Source of the DNA: Thermosporothrix hazakensis
GTDB lineage: Bacteria > Chloroflexota > Ktedonobacteria > Ktedonobacterales > Ktedonobacteraceae
Assembly: GCF_003253565.1 (NCBI RefSeq)
Contig: NZ_QKUF01000034.1
Span: forward strand, 1 to 58,789
Direction of reading: 5' to 3'
DNA: 58,789 bases
Within the stretch, counting starts at the first letter, position 1; each line of letters opens with the position of its first letter. Below the pieces are notes generated by a model. It saw only the letters and a program-made list of their open reading frames with translations. It did not search any database and was not told the DNA's origin. Positions 1 to 8,699 of this stretch are shown here, in pieces. The translations under genes were made by a program, and so were the position numbers.

Positions 1-486
1 CAACAGGCGAACGACGCGGTGTATGAGTTGCTGGGGTTCAGGCCAGATGAGGTGCTGGAACAGTCGCTCTCGCGCTTTATCAGCCCGGAAGAGACTCGTG
101 AGTTTCTGGCAGCCCTGCGTGAAGTGATCGAGAAGGGTGTGACTCGAAATGCGCGTCTGACTCCGCGAACAGCCTCAGGGGAAGTGATACCGACGACGCT
201 CAATGCCTCGGCGTTGCGAGACTCGGACGGCAAAGTGATAGGGGCAATCGGCATCCTGCGCGATATGCGAGCATATGAGAAAGTGTTGCATGATCTTGAG
301 GAGTCGAAATCCGAGTTACAGGAAAAGATCCTTGATCTTGAGAAGTTTGAGGAGGTCGTTGTCGGACGCGAACTGAAGATGATCGCTCTCGAAAAGGAGA
401 TCGAGAACCTGAAGCAGGAACTGGAAAAATATCGCTCACAAGGTCTTCATCGTGAAGCGGACAGGGGTCATACTCGATGGACGTAG
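1..486 (+). CDS. PAS-domain sensory protein, 3' part (5' end outside window)
   Basis: The reading frame is open from base 1 (Gln-Gln-Ala-Asn-Asp-Ala-Val), so the gene begins upstream and the GTG at base 19 is probably internal. The first ~90 visible residues match the core of a PAS sensor domain: the Asn-Asp-Ala opening, a Leu-Leu-Gly-Phe helix, and the closing strand around Gly-Ala-Ile-Gly-Ile-Leu-Arg-Asp. About 55 charged residues with heptad character follow and should form a coiled coil that passes signals on. The stop overlaps the next start by 10 bases, so this sensor is probably translated together with the two kinases downstream. The ligand cannot be read from the fragment. Confidence 0.85.
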   Translation, partial: QQANDAVYELLGFRPDEVLEQSLSRFISPEETREFLAALREVIEKGVTRNARLTPRTASGEVIPTTLNASALRDSDGKVIGAIGILRDMRAYEKVLHDLEESKSELQEKILDLEKFEEVVVGRELKMIALEKEIENLKQELEKYRSQGLHREADRGHTRWT

Positions 487-1634
487 TACCGCAACAACCG
501 CCTTCTTTAGATAGCGAGCATGTCAGCCTGGAGGAATTGCGCCGGGCGTACATGGCTTTGCTGGAAGAGAAGGAACAGCTGGAAATGCGTGTACAGAAAA
601 GCGAGGAGCGCCGCCGTGCCTTCATCCATATCCTGAGCGACCTGACAGCAATGAATAGCAAGCTGGCAGATCAGCGGAAAGCGATGATTCATATCCTTGC
701 CGACTACGAACAGGATAGGCGGCGGCTGGCACGACAGACGGAGCGGCTGGACAATTCCCGTCGCGCACTGCTTCACATTTTGCAGGATTCACATAAGTCG
801 AATTTGCGGTTAGAAAACAGCCGTAAAGCAATGATTCACATTATGAGTGATCTGAAGGATACGACTGAGGCAGTACGTAAGCGTGAACAGGAGCTTCGCG
901 AGAAACAGGAGCAACTGGTGCAGGCGGGAAAGCTGGCGACATTGGGTGAACTGACAACGGGCGTGGCTCACGAGTTGAATAATCCCCTGAACAATATCGG
1001 GCTGTTTGTCGGGAATGCAATTGATCTGATTGAGCTTGGCATGGCTGATACGGAGCCTGAGCGGATCTTACAGGAACTGCATAGCGCAATGCAACAGGTG
1101 CGGAAGGCTACCGAGATCATCTCGCACCTGCGCACGTTTGGCCGGGCTGCTCCAGTGAGTTGGGAGCCGGTCAATGTTCCGCAAGTCGTCCAGCGCTCCA
1201 TTTCGCTGATGCGGGAGCAGTTACGGCTGCGCCAGATCGAAGTGCGCATACACCTTCACTCTGAAGATCTGGTTGTGACCGGTAATGCTATTCAGTTAGA
1301 GCAGGTTTTTATTAATTTGCTGACAAACGCGCGCGATGCTCTCTCAGGTGCGAAAACGAAACTTATCACTATTGAATGCAAACAAGTCAATGACATGGTA
1401 GAGGTCAGCGTGGCTGACACCGGATCGGGAATTCCTCCCGGGCTGGAGCAACGGATATTTGATCCGTTTTTCACGACCAAAGAAGTTGGGACCGGTACAG
1501 GACTTGGACTATCAATTACGTATGGCATTATTAAGGAGCATCGAGGGATGATTACTGTACAGAACCGTCCCGGATCGGGTGCACTCTTTTTGGTCCAGCT
1601 TCCGCTTCGGGCGGATGACTCTGTAGGAGAATAG
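477..1634 (+). CDS. Sensor histidine kinase with repeated coiled-coil input region
   Basis: Soluble 385-residue histidine kinase with no membrane segment. Residues 20-150 are helical and hold four copies of a motif close to Arg-(Arg/Lys)-Ala-x-x-His-Ile-(Leu/Met)-x-Asp; the His residues are at 51, 72, 100 and 121. The phospho-acceptor box Ala-His-Glu-Leu-Asn-Asn-Pro places the catalytic His at 165. An HATPase domain follows, with an N box, a Gly-Ser-Gly-Ile-Pro box and a Thr-Gly-Leu-Gly-Leu-Ser box, ending in a Pro-Gly-Ser-Gly turn. The family is NtrB/AtoS-like. It lies between a PAS protein and a receiver-kinase hybrid, so phosphotransfer among the three is plausible, but no DNA-binding output is visible. 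Confidence 0.9.
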   Translation: MDVVPQQPPSLDSEHVSLEELRRAYMALLEEKEQLEMRVQKSEERRRAFIHILSDLTAMNSKLADQRKAMIHILADYEQDRRRLARQTERLDNSRRALLHILQDSHKSNLRLENSRKAMIHIMSDLKDTTEAVRKREQELREKQEQLVQAGKLATLGELTTGVAHELNNPLNNIGLFVGNAIDLIELGMADTEPERILQELHSAMQQVRKATEIISHLRTFGRAAPVSWEPVNVPQVVQRSISLMREQLRLRQIEVRIHLHSEDLVVTGNAIQLEQVFINLLTNARDALSGAKTKLITIECKQVNDMVEVSVADTGSGIPPGLEQRIFDPFFTTKEVGTGTGLGLSITYGIIKEHRGMITVQNRPGSGALFLVQLPLRADDSVGE

Positions 1635-1637
1635 TTG

Positions 1638-2837
1638 GTGGCACAGGCACATATTCTGATCGTTGATGATGATACTGCCTTATTGCAGGCGCTTCCACAG
1701 GCCGTCCATCTGCGCATGAAAGATGTGCTGGTTGAAACGGCTGATGCTGCTCTCACGGCGCTTGAGTTGATACGCAACAAAGACTATGACGCGATTGTCA
1801 GCGATATCAAGATGCCAGGCATGGATGGACTCGGGCTGTTGCGTAAGATTCAGGAGTTGCGCCCGGATACACCAACCCTGCTGATCACCGGTCATGGAGA
1901 TCACAACCTCGCTATTCAGGCCCTGCGTGGCGGTGCGTATGACTTTATTCAGAAGCCAATCGACCGTGATTACTTTGTTGCCGCACTCTACAGGGCGATC
2001 CAGACGCGACAGCTTCGGCGTCAGGTGGCGGAGCAGCAGCGAGCGCTGGAAGAGCATGCACGCTCGCTTGAAAAGGCGGTACAGGAGCGAACGCGTGAGC
2101 TGATTGCCGCGAATGCCGCCAAGGATGAGTTTCTGAGTATGGCTTCGCATGAGTTGAAGACTCCTCTATCCAGCCTCAAGGGGATGACGCAGCTCCTTCG
2201 GCGTAAGCTGGAACGTGCTGGCTCAAGCGACGTTATCCGTCTGGTGAGTATGGAGAACTCTATTCGCCGCATGGAATTGCTGGTGAATGATCTGCTGAAC
2301 ATCTCGTTTATCGAAATGGGTATGTTTGTCCTCCATAAGCAGCCGACCGATATAAACGAGCTCTGCCGTCGCCTGGTGGATGAGTACATTGTAGGCACGA
2401 ATCCGCCTCCGGTTGTTGAGGTGGATTTACCAGCAGAGAAGATTGAAATGGCTATCGATGTTGATCGTTTCGGGCAGGTCATTATCAATCTGTTGTCGAA
2501 TGCACGGAAATATTCTTCCGCTCCGATTCGTTTGTCGGTGCGTGTCGAGGATGAGCAATGCATCATTTCGGTTTCTGATGATGGCGTGGGGATTCCTCCG
2601 GAGGTGTTGCCGCACATCTTTGAGCGCTTTTATCGCGTCCCGGGCATTGAAGTCCAGCGTGGTTCTAGCATCGGGCTTGGACTCGGACTCTATATCTCCA
2701 ATCAGATTGTTGAGCGACATGGTGGACGTATTGATGTTCAGAGTACGCCGGGAAAGGGAAGCGTCTTTTCAGTCGTGTTGCCGCTAAAAGTTGCTTCGCC
2801 TGTGGAAGATAGCACGCAGGTATCACAGCCCTCATAA
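1638..2837 (+). CDS. Receiver-histidine kinase hybrid (REC-HisKA-HATPase)
   Basis: Soluble 399-residue protein. An N-terminal receiver domain (residues ~5-120) has Asp-Asp near residue 10, the phospho-acceptor Asp56 (Ser-Asp-Ile-Lys-Met-Pro-Gly) and conserved Lys106. A coiled-coil linker leads to a HisKA domain with His171 (Ala-Ser-His-Glu-Leu-Lys-Thr-Pro) and an HATPase_c domain carrying Gly-Leu-Gly-Leu-Gly-Leu. GTG at 1638 is preferred because GGAG lies 8 bases upstream; TTG at 1635 is possible. It starts 3 bases after the previous kinase stops. The receiver-first order fits a relay kinase whose autophosphorylation is gated by its own receiver, probably by the upstream kinase. Confidence 0.9.
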   Translation: MAQAHILIVDDDTALLQALPQAVHLRMKDVLVETADAALTALELIRNKDYDAIVSDIKMPGMDGLGLLRKIQELRPDTPTLLITGHGDHNLAIQALRGGAYDFIQKPIDRDYFVAALYRAIQTRQLRRQVAEQQRALEEHARSLEKAVQERTRELIAANAAKDEFLSMASHELKTPLSSLKGMTQLLRRKLERAGSSDVIRLVSMENSIRRMELLVNDLLNISFIEMGMFVLHKQPTDINELCRRLVDEYIVGTNPPPVVEVDLPAEKIEMAIDVDRFGQVIINLLSNARKYSSAPIRLSVRVEDEQCIISVSDDGVGIPPEVLPHIFERFYRVPGIEVQRGSSIGLGLGLYISNQIVERHGGRIDVQSTPGKGSVFSVVLPLKVASPVEDSTQVSQPS

Positions 2838-2841
2838 ATCC

Positions 2842-2866
2842 AGGGGACAGGAACGCCCTGTCCCTT
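2842..2866 (+). terminator. Hairpin after the kinase cluster
   Basis: An 8-bp GGGACAGG/CCTGTCCC stem with a 5-base loop lies just after the kinase stop. No T-run follows, so it may be a transcript-end hairpin rather than a strong intrinsic terminator. Confidence 0.45.
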
Positions 2867-3017
2867 GTGCATGTAAAAAACGTGCTACATGTTGTTTTGG
2901 GGATAAAAATACGGAATGGGTTTGGTTGTAAGGGGGAAAGGTTTCACTCGAAGATACGTAATAAAGTATACCTGAAAATCTCCAAAAAATCAACCCCTGA
3001 TTTGTTTTTTTATCGGT

Positions 3018-3911
3018 TCAATCGGCGCTCACTGGAATATCACCAGGGTCGCGCCCCATGCGTGAGAAAAAGCCGAGTTGAGCAAAAATATCGCGGGCGG
3101 AAAGTGGCACTATCGTCTGCGGTTGCTCAATCCAGCTTGACTCGACAGCAACCTGACAATCAATGGTGACAATCTGTTTATTCAGGATCACAAGCTCTTC
3201 ATGTTCGCGTAGTTTGGCTGCAAGCCGTGGCTTCACCTGCGCAAGGTTGGCATAGAGCGTTTCCAGCGTCCCGAAGGTTTGTAGCAGAGAAGCGGCTGTC
3301 TTCGGACCGATGCCCGGCACACCCCGAATATTATCTGAGGTATCACCAACCAGTGCCTTGAAGTCGATAAACTGCGCTGGTGTCACGCCGAAAGTCTCCG
3401 CGACAAGTTCCGGTGTATAAAAGAGTTCCTTTTTTCCTCGACGTACGTAGATGTGGGTGGTGGGGTCAACCAGTTGCATCAGATCCCGATCGGTTGAGAT
3501 GATCATGACGCGCTGATTGCGAGTGCGAGCAAGCTGTGCATAGCTCCCAATCAAGTCATCAGCCTCAACTCCCGGCATTTCAATGGTATATATGTTGAGC
3601 AGTTGCAGGGCTTTCTGAAGAAAAGGAAGCTGTGTAAACGGGTTCTCTGGATCGTCGGGCGCGAATTGCGGGCGATTGGCCTTGTAGGTTTCCAGTAAGA
3701 GGCTTCTCTGTGTTCTATAAGGGGTGTCAAAGCAGACGATCACATTCCGTGGCTGAAACTGCTTGATATGGCTGAGAATGCCTGCGATCGCGCCGTAGGC
3801 CCCATGAAAGAGGGTACCATCAGGAGAGATCAAGGTGCGAGGCATACCCTGAAAATAGCGGAACAACAAATTGTGCCCGTCAATTAATAATGTATCGGCT
3901 TGAACGGTCAA
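3018..3911 (-). CDS. Stand-alone 5'-3' exonuclease (PolI N-domain/FEN type)
   Basis: 297 residues, the length of an isolated 5'-nuclease domain, with no polymerase region. The metal-binding acidic residues of the family are present: Asp11 (Ile-Asp-Gly-His-Asn), Asp62, Glu116/Asp118/Asp119 (Val-Glu-Ala-Asp-Asp), Asp141/Asp143 and Asp190/Asp193. The helix-three-turn-helix DNA-binding motif is Gly-Val-Pro-Gly-Ile-Gly-Pro-Lys-Thr (197-205). It should cleave RNA primers or 5' flaps in replication and repair, as E. coli ExoIX and phage T5 nucleases do. It is transcribed alone; about 130 bases separate it from the operon downstream. Confidence 0.9.
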   Translation of the reverse strand: MTVQADTLLIDGHNLLFRYFQGMPRTLISPDGTLFHGAYGAIAGILSHIKQFQPRNVIVCFDTPYRTQRSLLLETYKANRPQFAPDDPENPFTQLPFLQKALQLLNIYTIEMPGVEADDLIGSYAQLARTRNQRVMIISTDRDLMQLVDPTTHIYVRRGKKELFYTPELVAETFGVTPAQFIDFKALVGDTSDNIRGVPGIGPKTAASLLQTFGTLETLYANLAQVKPRLAAKLREHEELVILNKQIVTIDCQVAVESSWIEQPQTIVPLSARDIFAQLGFFSRMGRDPGDIPVSAD

Positions 3912-3990
3912 GAGAAACCTCCGGGAATATATCTGAACTGTATTGTAGGCTGGTAGTCAAAGCGCGTCAAGCGAGAATCCCGAAGGCGCT

Positions 3991-4021
3991 CTACAGAGAG
4001 CAGCGTATCTGCCCTCTGTAG
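3991..4021 (-). terminator. Hairpin at the end of the SWIM-MoxR-VWA operon
   Basis: CTACAGAG-A-GCAG pairs with CTGC-C-CTCTGTAG around a 5-base loop (12 pairs, one mismatch), 20 bases after the VWA stop on the minus strand. There is no clear T-run. Confidence 0.5.
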
Positions 4022-4041
4022 AAAGCCGTACGATGGTCTGA

Positions 4042-5286
4042 CTACCGATCGTTCGCGTCGCCACGTGCCGTCACAATATCGTTTTGTGAAGCCCAGAGGT
4101 TTAGATCTTGCTTCATAATGGCGGCGGCCATCAGGTCCGGGAACAGATCAGGAGTACACGCGAAGGTGGGAATCCCCATGCCGGCCAGGCGTGCAGCATT
4201 CCGATGATCGTAGATCGGCGCACCTGTGTCGTTCAACGCAAGCAGACAGATTACCTGCACACCGCTGGCAACCAGTTCGGCGGCCCGTTGCAGCATTGAG
4301 CGCTCGTTTCCTCCCTCGTAGAGGTCGGTGATAAGCACCAGGATGGTTTGGTTGGGTTTGGTAATAATCTGCTGACAGTAGCCAAGCGCACGATTAATAT
4401 CGGTACCACCCCCAAGCTGTGTCCCGAAGAGCAGGTCAACCGGGTCTTGAAGATCCTCGGTGAGATCGACGACGGAGGTATCAAATACCACCATCTTTGT
4501 TGAGACTGCTCGCAGCGTTGCCAGAACCGCGCCAAAGACGCCAGAATACACGACCGATGTGCCCATAGAACCGCTCTGGTCCACACATAACACAATGTCG
4601 CGCAGAGAAGAGCGCTTATGTCCATAGCCGATAAGCTGTTCGGCAATGATTGTTTTCTTTTCTGGCAGGTAGTTTTTCAGGTTGGCTCTGATTGTGCGAT
4701 CCCAGTCAATCTCGTTGGCACGAGGTCGCCGGGTGTGGGTGGCACGATTCAAGCTCCCGCGAACTGCCTGCATCAGTGGGTTCGCGAGCTTGCGTTCGAG
4801 GTCTTCAACCACTTTGCGCACCACCATGCGGGCAGTCTCTTTTGTCTCTTCCGGGATTGCTTTATTCAGGGTAAGCAGCGTGGTAACCATATGGATGTCT
4901 GGTTCGACCTGCTCCAGCATCTCTGGTTGAAGCAGCATCTCTGTGAGATTTAGCCGGTCAAGAGCGTCTTGCTGCATCAGGCGTACAGTCGAGGTCGGGA
5001 AGTAGGTGCGAATGTCTCCAAGCCAGCGAGCAATGCGCGGTGACGAAGCGCCCAGGCCGCCACGACGTCCGGACTGTTTATCTGCATCATAGAGCGCTGC
5101 AAGGACGTCATCCATACCCTGATCTACGTCACTGAGCGTAAAGCTCCCCTCGTCTTCACCTTCGTCGGTTCCGGCGCCATTTCCGCTGACTCTGATCCCT
5201 AACCCCTGTTCAGCGGCCTTACCCAGAATCAGACGCCAGCGGCGTAATCTTTCTTGCTCCTGTGGCTCTACTCTATTACCTGTCAT
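4042..5286 (-). CDS. VWA-domain protein (YehP-like)
   Basis: 414-residue soluble protein, last gene of the minus-strand operon. The C-terminal half is a von Willebrand A domain with a complete metal-ion-dependent adhesion site: Asp236-x-Ser238-x-Ser240, Gly-Gly-Gly-Thr295-Asp296, and an Asp in Ile-Thr-Asp-Leu. The first ~220 residues are helical with an acidic patch at 40-60 and have no domain I recognise. VWA proteins next to MoxR AAA+ ATPases usually act as their substrate adaptors, as in chelatase and RavA-ViaA systems; that role is inferred here. The ATG overlaps the DUF5682 stop by 11 bases, so translation is coupled. Confidence 0.85.
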   Translation of the reverse strand: MTGNRVEPQEQERLRRWRLILGKAAEQGLGIRVSGNGAGTDEGEDEGSFTLSDVDQGMDDVLAALYDADKQSGRRGGLGASSPRIARWLGDIRTYFPTSTVRLMQQDALDRLNLTEMLLQPEMLEQVEPDIHMVTTLLTLNKAIPEETKETARMVVRKVVEDLERKLANPLMQAVRGSLNRATHTRRPRANEIDWDRTIRANLKNYLPEKKTIIAEQLIGYGHKRSSLRDIVLCVDQSGSMGTSVVYSGVFGAVLATLRAVSTKMVVFDTSVVDLTEDLQDPVDLLFGTQLGGGTDINRALGYCQQIITKPNQTILVLITDLYEGGNERSMLQRAAELVASGVQVICLLALNDTGAPIYDHRNAARLAGMGIPTFACTPDLFPDLMAAAIMKQDLNLWASQNDIVTARGDANDR

Positions 5287-7567
5287 CGAATGTGACTCCT
5301 AATATCTGTGCCAGGGTAGGCAGAACGAGGCGTGCGTTGGCAGCGTCAAATGATGCCTCGCTGGATTGCCCTGTCACGCTCTTCGTTGGCTGGGTGGTTT
5401 GCGTATGGAGATGCTTGATTTTCTCGCCCATTGCACGCCGTTCGGGGGACGCAAAACCTGAGAAGGCGCGGCGTAGAATGGGTAGCAACTGGGTGAATGT
5501 ATCTGTAGTGAGCATAGAGACCCAGCCGTCTAGCACACGCCAGAGATTATCCTGATGTAGCATCACCAGTCCGCTCCCCTGTAGAATACCTTCAATCCAG
5601 AAGGCTGCCTGGGTAGCTGGAACAGCCGGAGACAATGTCAGACCGGTAAGGCGCTGTAGCTCTTCCTCTGGCAATATCTGCTGATCGAGCAGAATACGGC
5701 AGCAACGTCCCCGGACCAGACCGTGAATCTGCTCGTCCTCCATAATGCGCTTGAGCGTTGCATACCACTCTTCTTGCAGAGCCTCGATCTCTAACAGAGC
5801 AACGCTACTCTGAGCCTGATTGATGCTCTCGATCATCTGCTTGGCGGCGTCATTGTCGAGCGAGGAACATGCGCCCGGGAGCCCGATAACAATGCGCTCG
5901 AACAGCCCCTGAATGATCGGGAGGATGAAATCTGCCCGGGTGTTGCGCACATCGCCATAACGCACAATCGTTGTTAGCGGGGGAAGTGCACGCATCAGAT
6001 GATGAATGTCGGCTGTCACCGCAGCCCGCTTCTGAAGCTCTTGCAGAAGCTGCTCAACAGCTCTGGGAAGTGTTGCCAGAATACATTCATTCAGCAGAGA
6101 TGTCAACGTGGGTAATGACTCTGTATTCCGTGCTTGATCAATGGCATAGGCCGCCGCTGCTTCGGCGATAGTGTTTCCCCAGACGTTCGCTTCGATCAAG
6201 GCGATGACAAAATCAACTTTCCATTGAAGTCGCCAGTATTCATGGAAGGTTCCACTTTTGCCCGAGACGTGCACTGGAGTTCCCCAGGGAACATGCAAGA
6301 GTTGCAGCCGGTGGAGAAGCTGGCTTCTGCCCAGGTCCGTTTCTTTGCGCAGGTCCAGATCAAGTGTGACAATCTCGGTTGAAGGCTTGAGGCGCAAGCG
6401 TCGCTGGTGCATTTCAAGATCGCGCTGTAAGGGGACAACTGGCGCATCGGATGGCACTGTTCCCATGCGCTCTCCGATCTCCATCTTTTCGCGAATCAGG
6501 TTCATTGGCGCTTGTTCACCATGACAGAGAACTGTCAGGATGGCCTCGTGTGCATCTGCCAATCCGGGCTGAGGCATGTCGCGCAAGGCGGCCAGAGACT
6601 CGGCCAGACGTACGGCCTCGATCACGCTTGCAGATGAGGCGTCCATTCCCTGTTCACGCAGCAAATGGGCGGCACGTGCCATCCAGTGTGGCGTTGCGTT
6701 GCCGGGAAAGGCCCAGAGGTGCTCATACCAGCCAGGCGAGTAGATGCCTGCGCCGTAGCCGCTGCGATATGAGAGACGCGAATTGGTCCAGGGGATCCAG
6801 GTTGCCTCGACTTTTACCTTTTTCAGACCTTTAAGCAGGGAGGTATCTCCCTTGTGTGCCTCAGGATCAACCAATACCGGTGCATGCCATGCGCCGCAGA
6901 CAACTGCAATGCGCTGGAAGCCCTCTTTACTGGCTGCTTTGATCGTCTGACGCATATAGGCCTCGCGCAGCGCTTCCTCTTCGTTCTTGGGGGGCCGTCC
7001 CGAACGGAGTTCTGTCATAGCCTCTAGAATGCCCTCGAAGAGACCGGTTGTATCAAGGCGCTGTTCAATCTGTTGCTCCCACCAGCCCTCATGATCCTCA
7101 TAGCCTGCGGCATAGGAGAGCATGGCAAGTGGATCATCTTGAAGAAGCTGCTCAGCCTCTTGCGGCACCGCTACAGATTGGGTGGACTTATGCTCGTCCT
7201 CGGCCTCAATAGGGGTCTCGCTATGGTTCTCTTCATCTGTTTCTCGCTGACGCGCAAAATGGATAGCATGGGGCAGATCCATAAAGCGTGCTGGAACATT
7301 ATGTTGCATGCCGTAGGTGAGCGCCTGCCACTCAGGCGAGAAATGAGTGAACGGGAAGAAAACGGCCTGATTGGGCTTGTCCGCAGCATAGACGAGCAAC
7401 GCAACCGGTGGTTTCATCTCCTCCTTTGTCAGTAATGGCAGCACATGTTCGGCGTCGGGTGGCCCTTCGATCAGCAGAATATCCGGTTTCAGTTCATCCA
7501 GGGCGGCGCGCAGAGCACGCGCACACCCCGGACCGTGGTGACGGATACCGAAGACATGAATACTCAC
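5276..7567 (-). CDS. DUF5682 family protein (YehM-like)
   Basis: About 763 residues. The N terminus reads His-Val-Phe-Gly-Ile-Arg-His-His-Gly-Pro-Gly, followed by Ile-Leu-Leu-Ile-Glu-Gly-Pro-Pro, a signature of DUF5682. The pattern resembles TraB/ChaN-type folds with conserved His and Glu, but that relation is my inference. GTG at 7567 is the best start: it shares one base with the MoxR TAG (TAGTG) and has GAGGTG five bases upstream; a TTG at 7585 would lack this. No membrane segment is seen. The E. coli relative YehM lies beside the same partners and is also uncharacterised. An acidic low-complexity stretch sits around residues 120-150. Confidence 0.8.
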   Translation of the reverse strand: MSIHVFGIRHHGPGCARALRAALDELKPDILLIEGPPDAEHVLPLLTKEEMKPPVALLVYAADKPNQAVFFPFTHFSPEWQALTYGMQHNVPARFMDLPHAIHFARQRETDEENHSETPIEAEDEHKSTQSVAVPQEAEQLLQDDPLAMLSYAAGYEDHEGWWEQQIEQRLDTTGLFEGILEAMTELRSGRPPKNEEEALREAYMRQTIKAASKEGFQRIAVVCGAWHAPVLVDPEAHKGDTSLLKGLKKVKVEATWIPWTNSRLSYRSGYGAGIYSPGWYEHLWAFPGNATPHWMARAAHLLREQGMDASSASVIEAVRLAESLAALRDMPQPGLADAHEAILTVLCHGEQAPMNLIREKMEIGERMGTVPSDAPVVPLQRDLEMHQRRLRLKPSTEIVTLDLDLRKETDLGRSQLLHRLQLLHVPWGTPVHVSGKSGTFHEYWRLQWKVDFVIALIEANVWGNTIAEAAAAYAIDQARNTESLPTLTSLLNECILATLPRAVEQLLQELQKRAAVTADIHHLMRALPPLTTIVRYGDVRNTRADFILPIIQGLFERIVIGLPGACSSLDNDAAKQMIESINQAQSSVALLEIEALQEEWYATLKRIMEDEQIHGLVRGRCCRILLDQQILPEEELQRLTGLTLSPAVPATQAAFWIEGILQGSGLVMLHQDNLWRVLDGWVSMLTTDTFTQLLPILRRAFSGFASPERRAMGEKIKHLHTQTTQPTKSVTGQSSEASFDAANARLVLPTLAQILGVTFDDR

Positions 7568-8697
7568 TACAACACCTCGCGGCAAGCTCGATAGAGATCT
7601 TTCCAGCCTTCACGCTCTTTCACAACGGTTTGCAGGTATTCCAGCCAGACAACGCGATCCTGAACGGGATCTTTCACGATCGCGCCCGTCAGACCGGCGG
7701 CAAGGTCGTCGGCGCGTAGAACGCCATCGCCATAGTACCCGGCCATTGCCAGGCCGTTGTTGATGACAGAGATGGCTTCCGCAGTGGAAAGGGTGCCGCT
7801 CGGGACTTTAACTTTTGTCTTGCTATCCAGGGTGCGGCCCTCGCGCAGCTCGCGGAAGATGGTAACGACACGGCGGATCTCTTCGAGCGCGGGCTTCTCA
7901 GCAGGTAGTTCAAGCGCTTTCCCCAGGCTGGCAACGCGTCGCTCGACGATCTCGACCTCGGCTTCCATGCTATCAGGTGTTGGCAGCACAACGGTATTGA
8001 AACGGCGCATCAGGGCGCTGGACAGCTCATTGACGCCTTTGTCGCGATTATTGGCAGTCGCGATCACGTTGAAGCCTTTATTGGCCTGAACTTCCATATT
8101 CAGTTCGGGTACGGGCAGGGTTTTTTCTGAGAGAATCGTGATCAGGGTATCCTGTACCTCGCTGGGAATACGGGTCAATTCCTCAATACGTGCGATTTTG
8201 CCTTCACGCATGGCTTGCATCATCGGGCTGACAACCAGCGCATCCGGGGAGGGACCTTCGACAAGCAGGCGGGCATAGTTCCAGCCATAGCGGATCGCAG
8301 TTTCATCGGTGCCGGCGGTACCCTGAATGAGCAGGGTGGAGTTACCGGTGATGGCTGCTGCCAGATGTTCGCTGACCCAGGATTTGGCCGTACCTGGCAC
8401 TCCATAGAGGAGCAGCGCACGGTCGGTTGCCAGAGTTGCAATGGCGATCTCCATCAGGCGGGGATTGCCGATATATTTCGGGGTGATCTCAAAGCCGTTC
8501 GGCAGCGTTGCGCCCATCAGGTATGTACGAACAGCCCAGGGCGACAGCTTCCAGTTAGGTGGACGCTTGCGGGTATCGATCTTTGCCAGTTCTTCCAGTT
8601 CTTCAGCGAATTGCTGTTCGGCATGCTGACGTAAGACGGTTTCAGCGGCTTTTTTGGCAACTTCGGCTTTCTGATTATGACCATTGACTGTGCTCAT
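7567..8697 (-). CDS. MoxR-type AAA+ ATPase (YehL-like)
   Basis: 376 residues. Walker A is Gly-Val-Pro-Gly-Thr-Ala-Lys-Ser (99-106). A Walker B-like segment, Ile-Ala-Arg-Ile-Glu-Glu-Leu, has Glu-Glu in place of Asp-Glu, a variation seen in this branch. Sensor 1 is Ala-Thr-Ala-Asn-Asn, and Met-Arg-Arg-Phe supplies the arginine finger. MoxR ATPases form hexamers that remodel proteins handed over by VWA partners, and the VWA gene is two genes downstream. An N-terminal ~50-residue charged helix precedes the ATPase. The start is 2 bases after the DUF5691 stop, so the gene is inside the operon. Confidence 0.9.
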   Translation of the reverse strand: MSTVNGHNQKAEVAKKAAETVLRQHAEQQFAEELEELAKIDTRKRPPNWKLSPWAVRTYLMGATLPNGFEITPKYIGNPRLMEIAIATLATDRALLLYGVPGTAKSWVSEHLAAAITGNSTLLIQGTAGTDETAIRYGWNYARLLVEGPSPDALVVSPMMQAMREGKIARIEELTRIPSEVQDTLITILSEKTLPVPELNMEVQANKGFNVIATANNRDKGVNELSSALMRRFNTVVLPTPDSMEAEVEIVERRVASLGKALELPAEKPALEEIRRVVTIFRELREGRTLDSKTKVKVPSGTLSTAEAISVINNGLAMAGYYGDGVLRADDLAAGLTGAIVKDPVQDRVVWLEYLQTVVKEREGWKDLYRACREVL

Positions 8698-8699
8698 GT

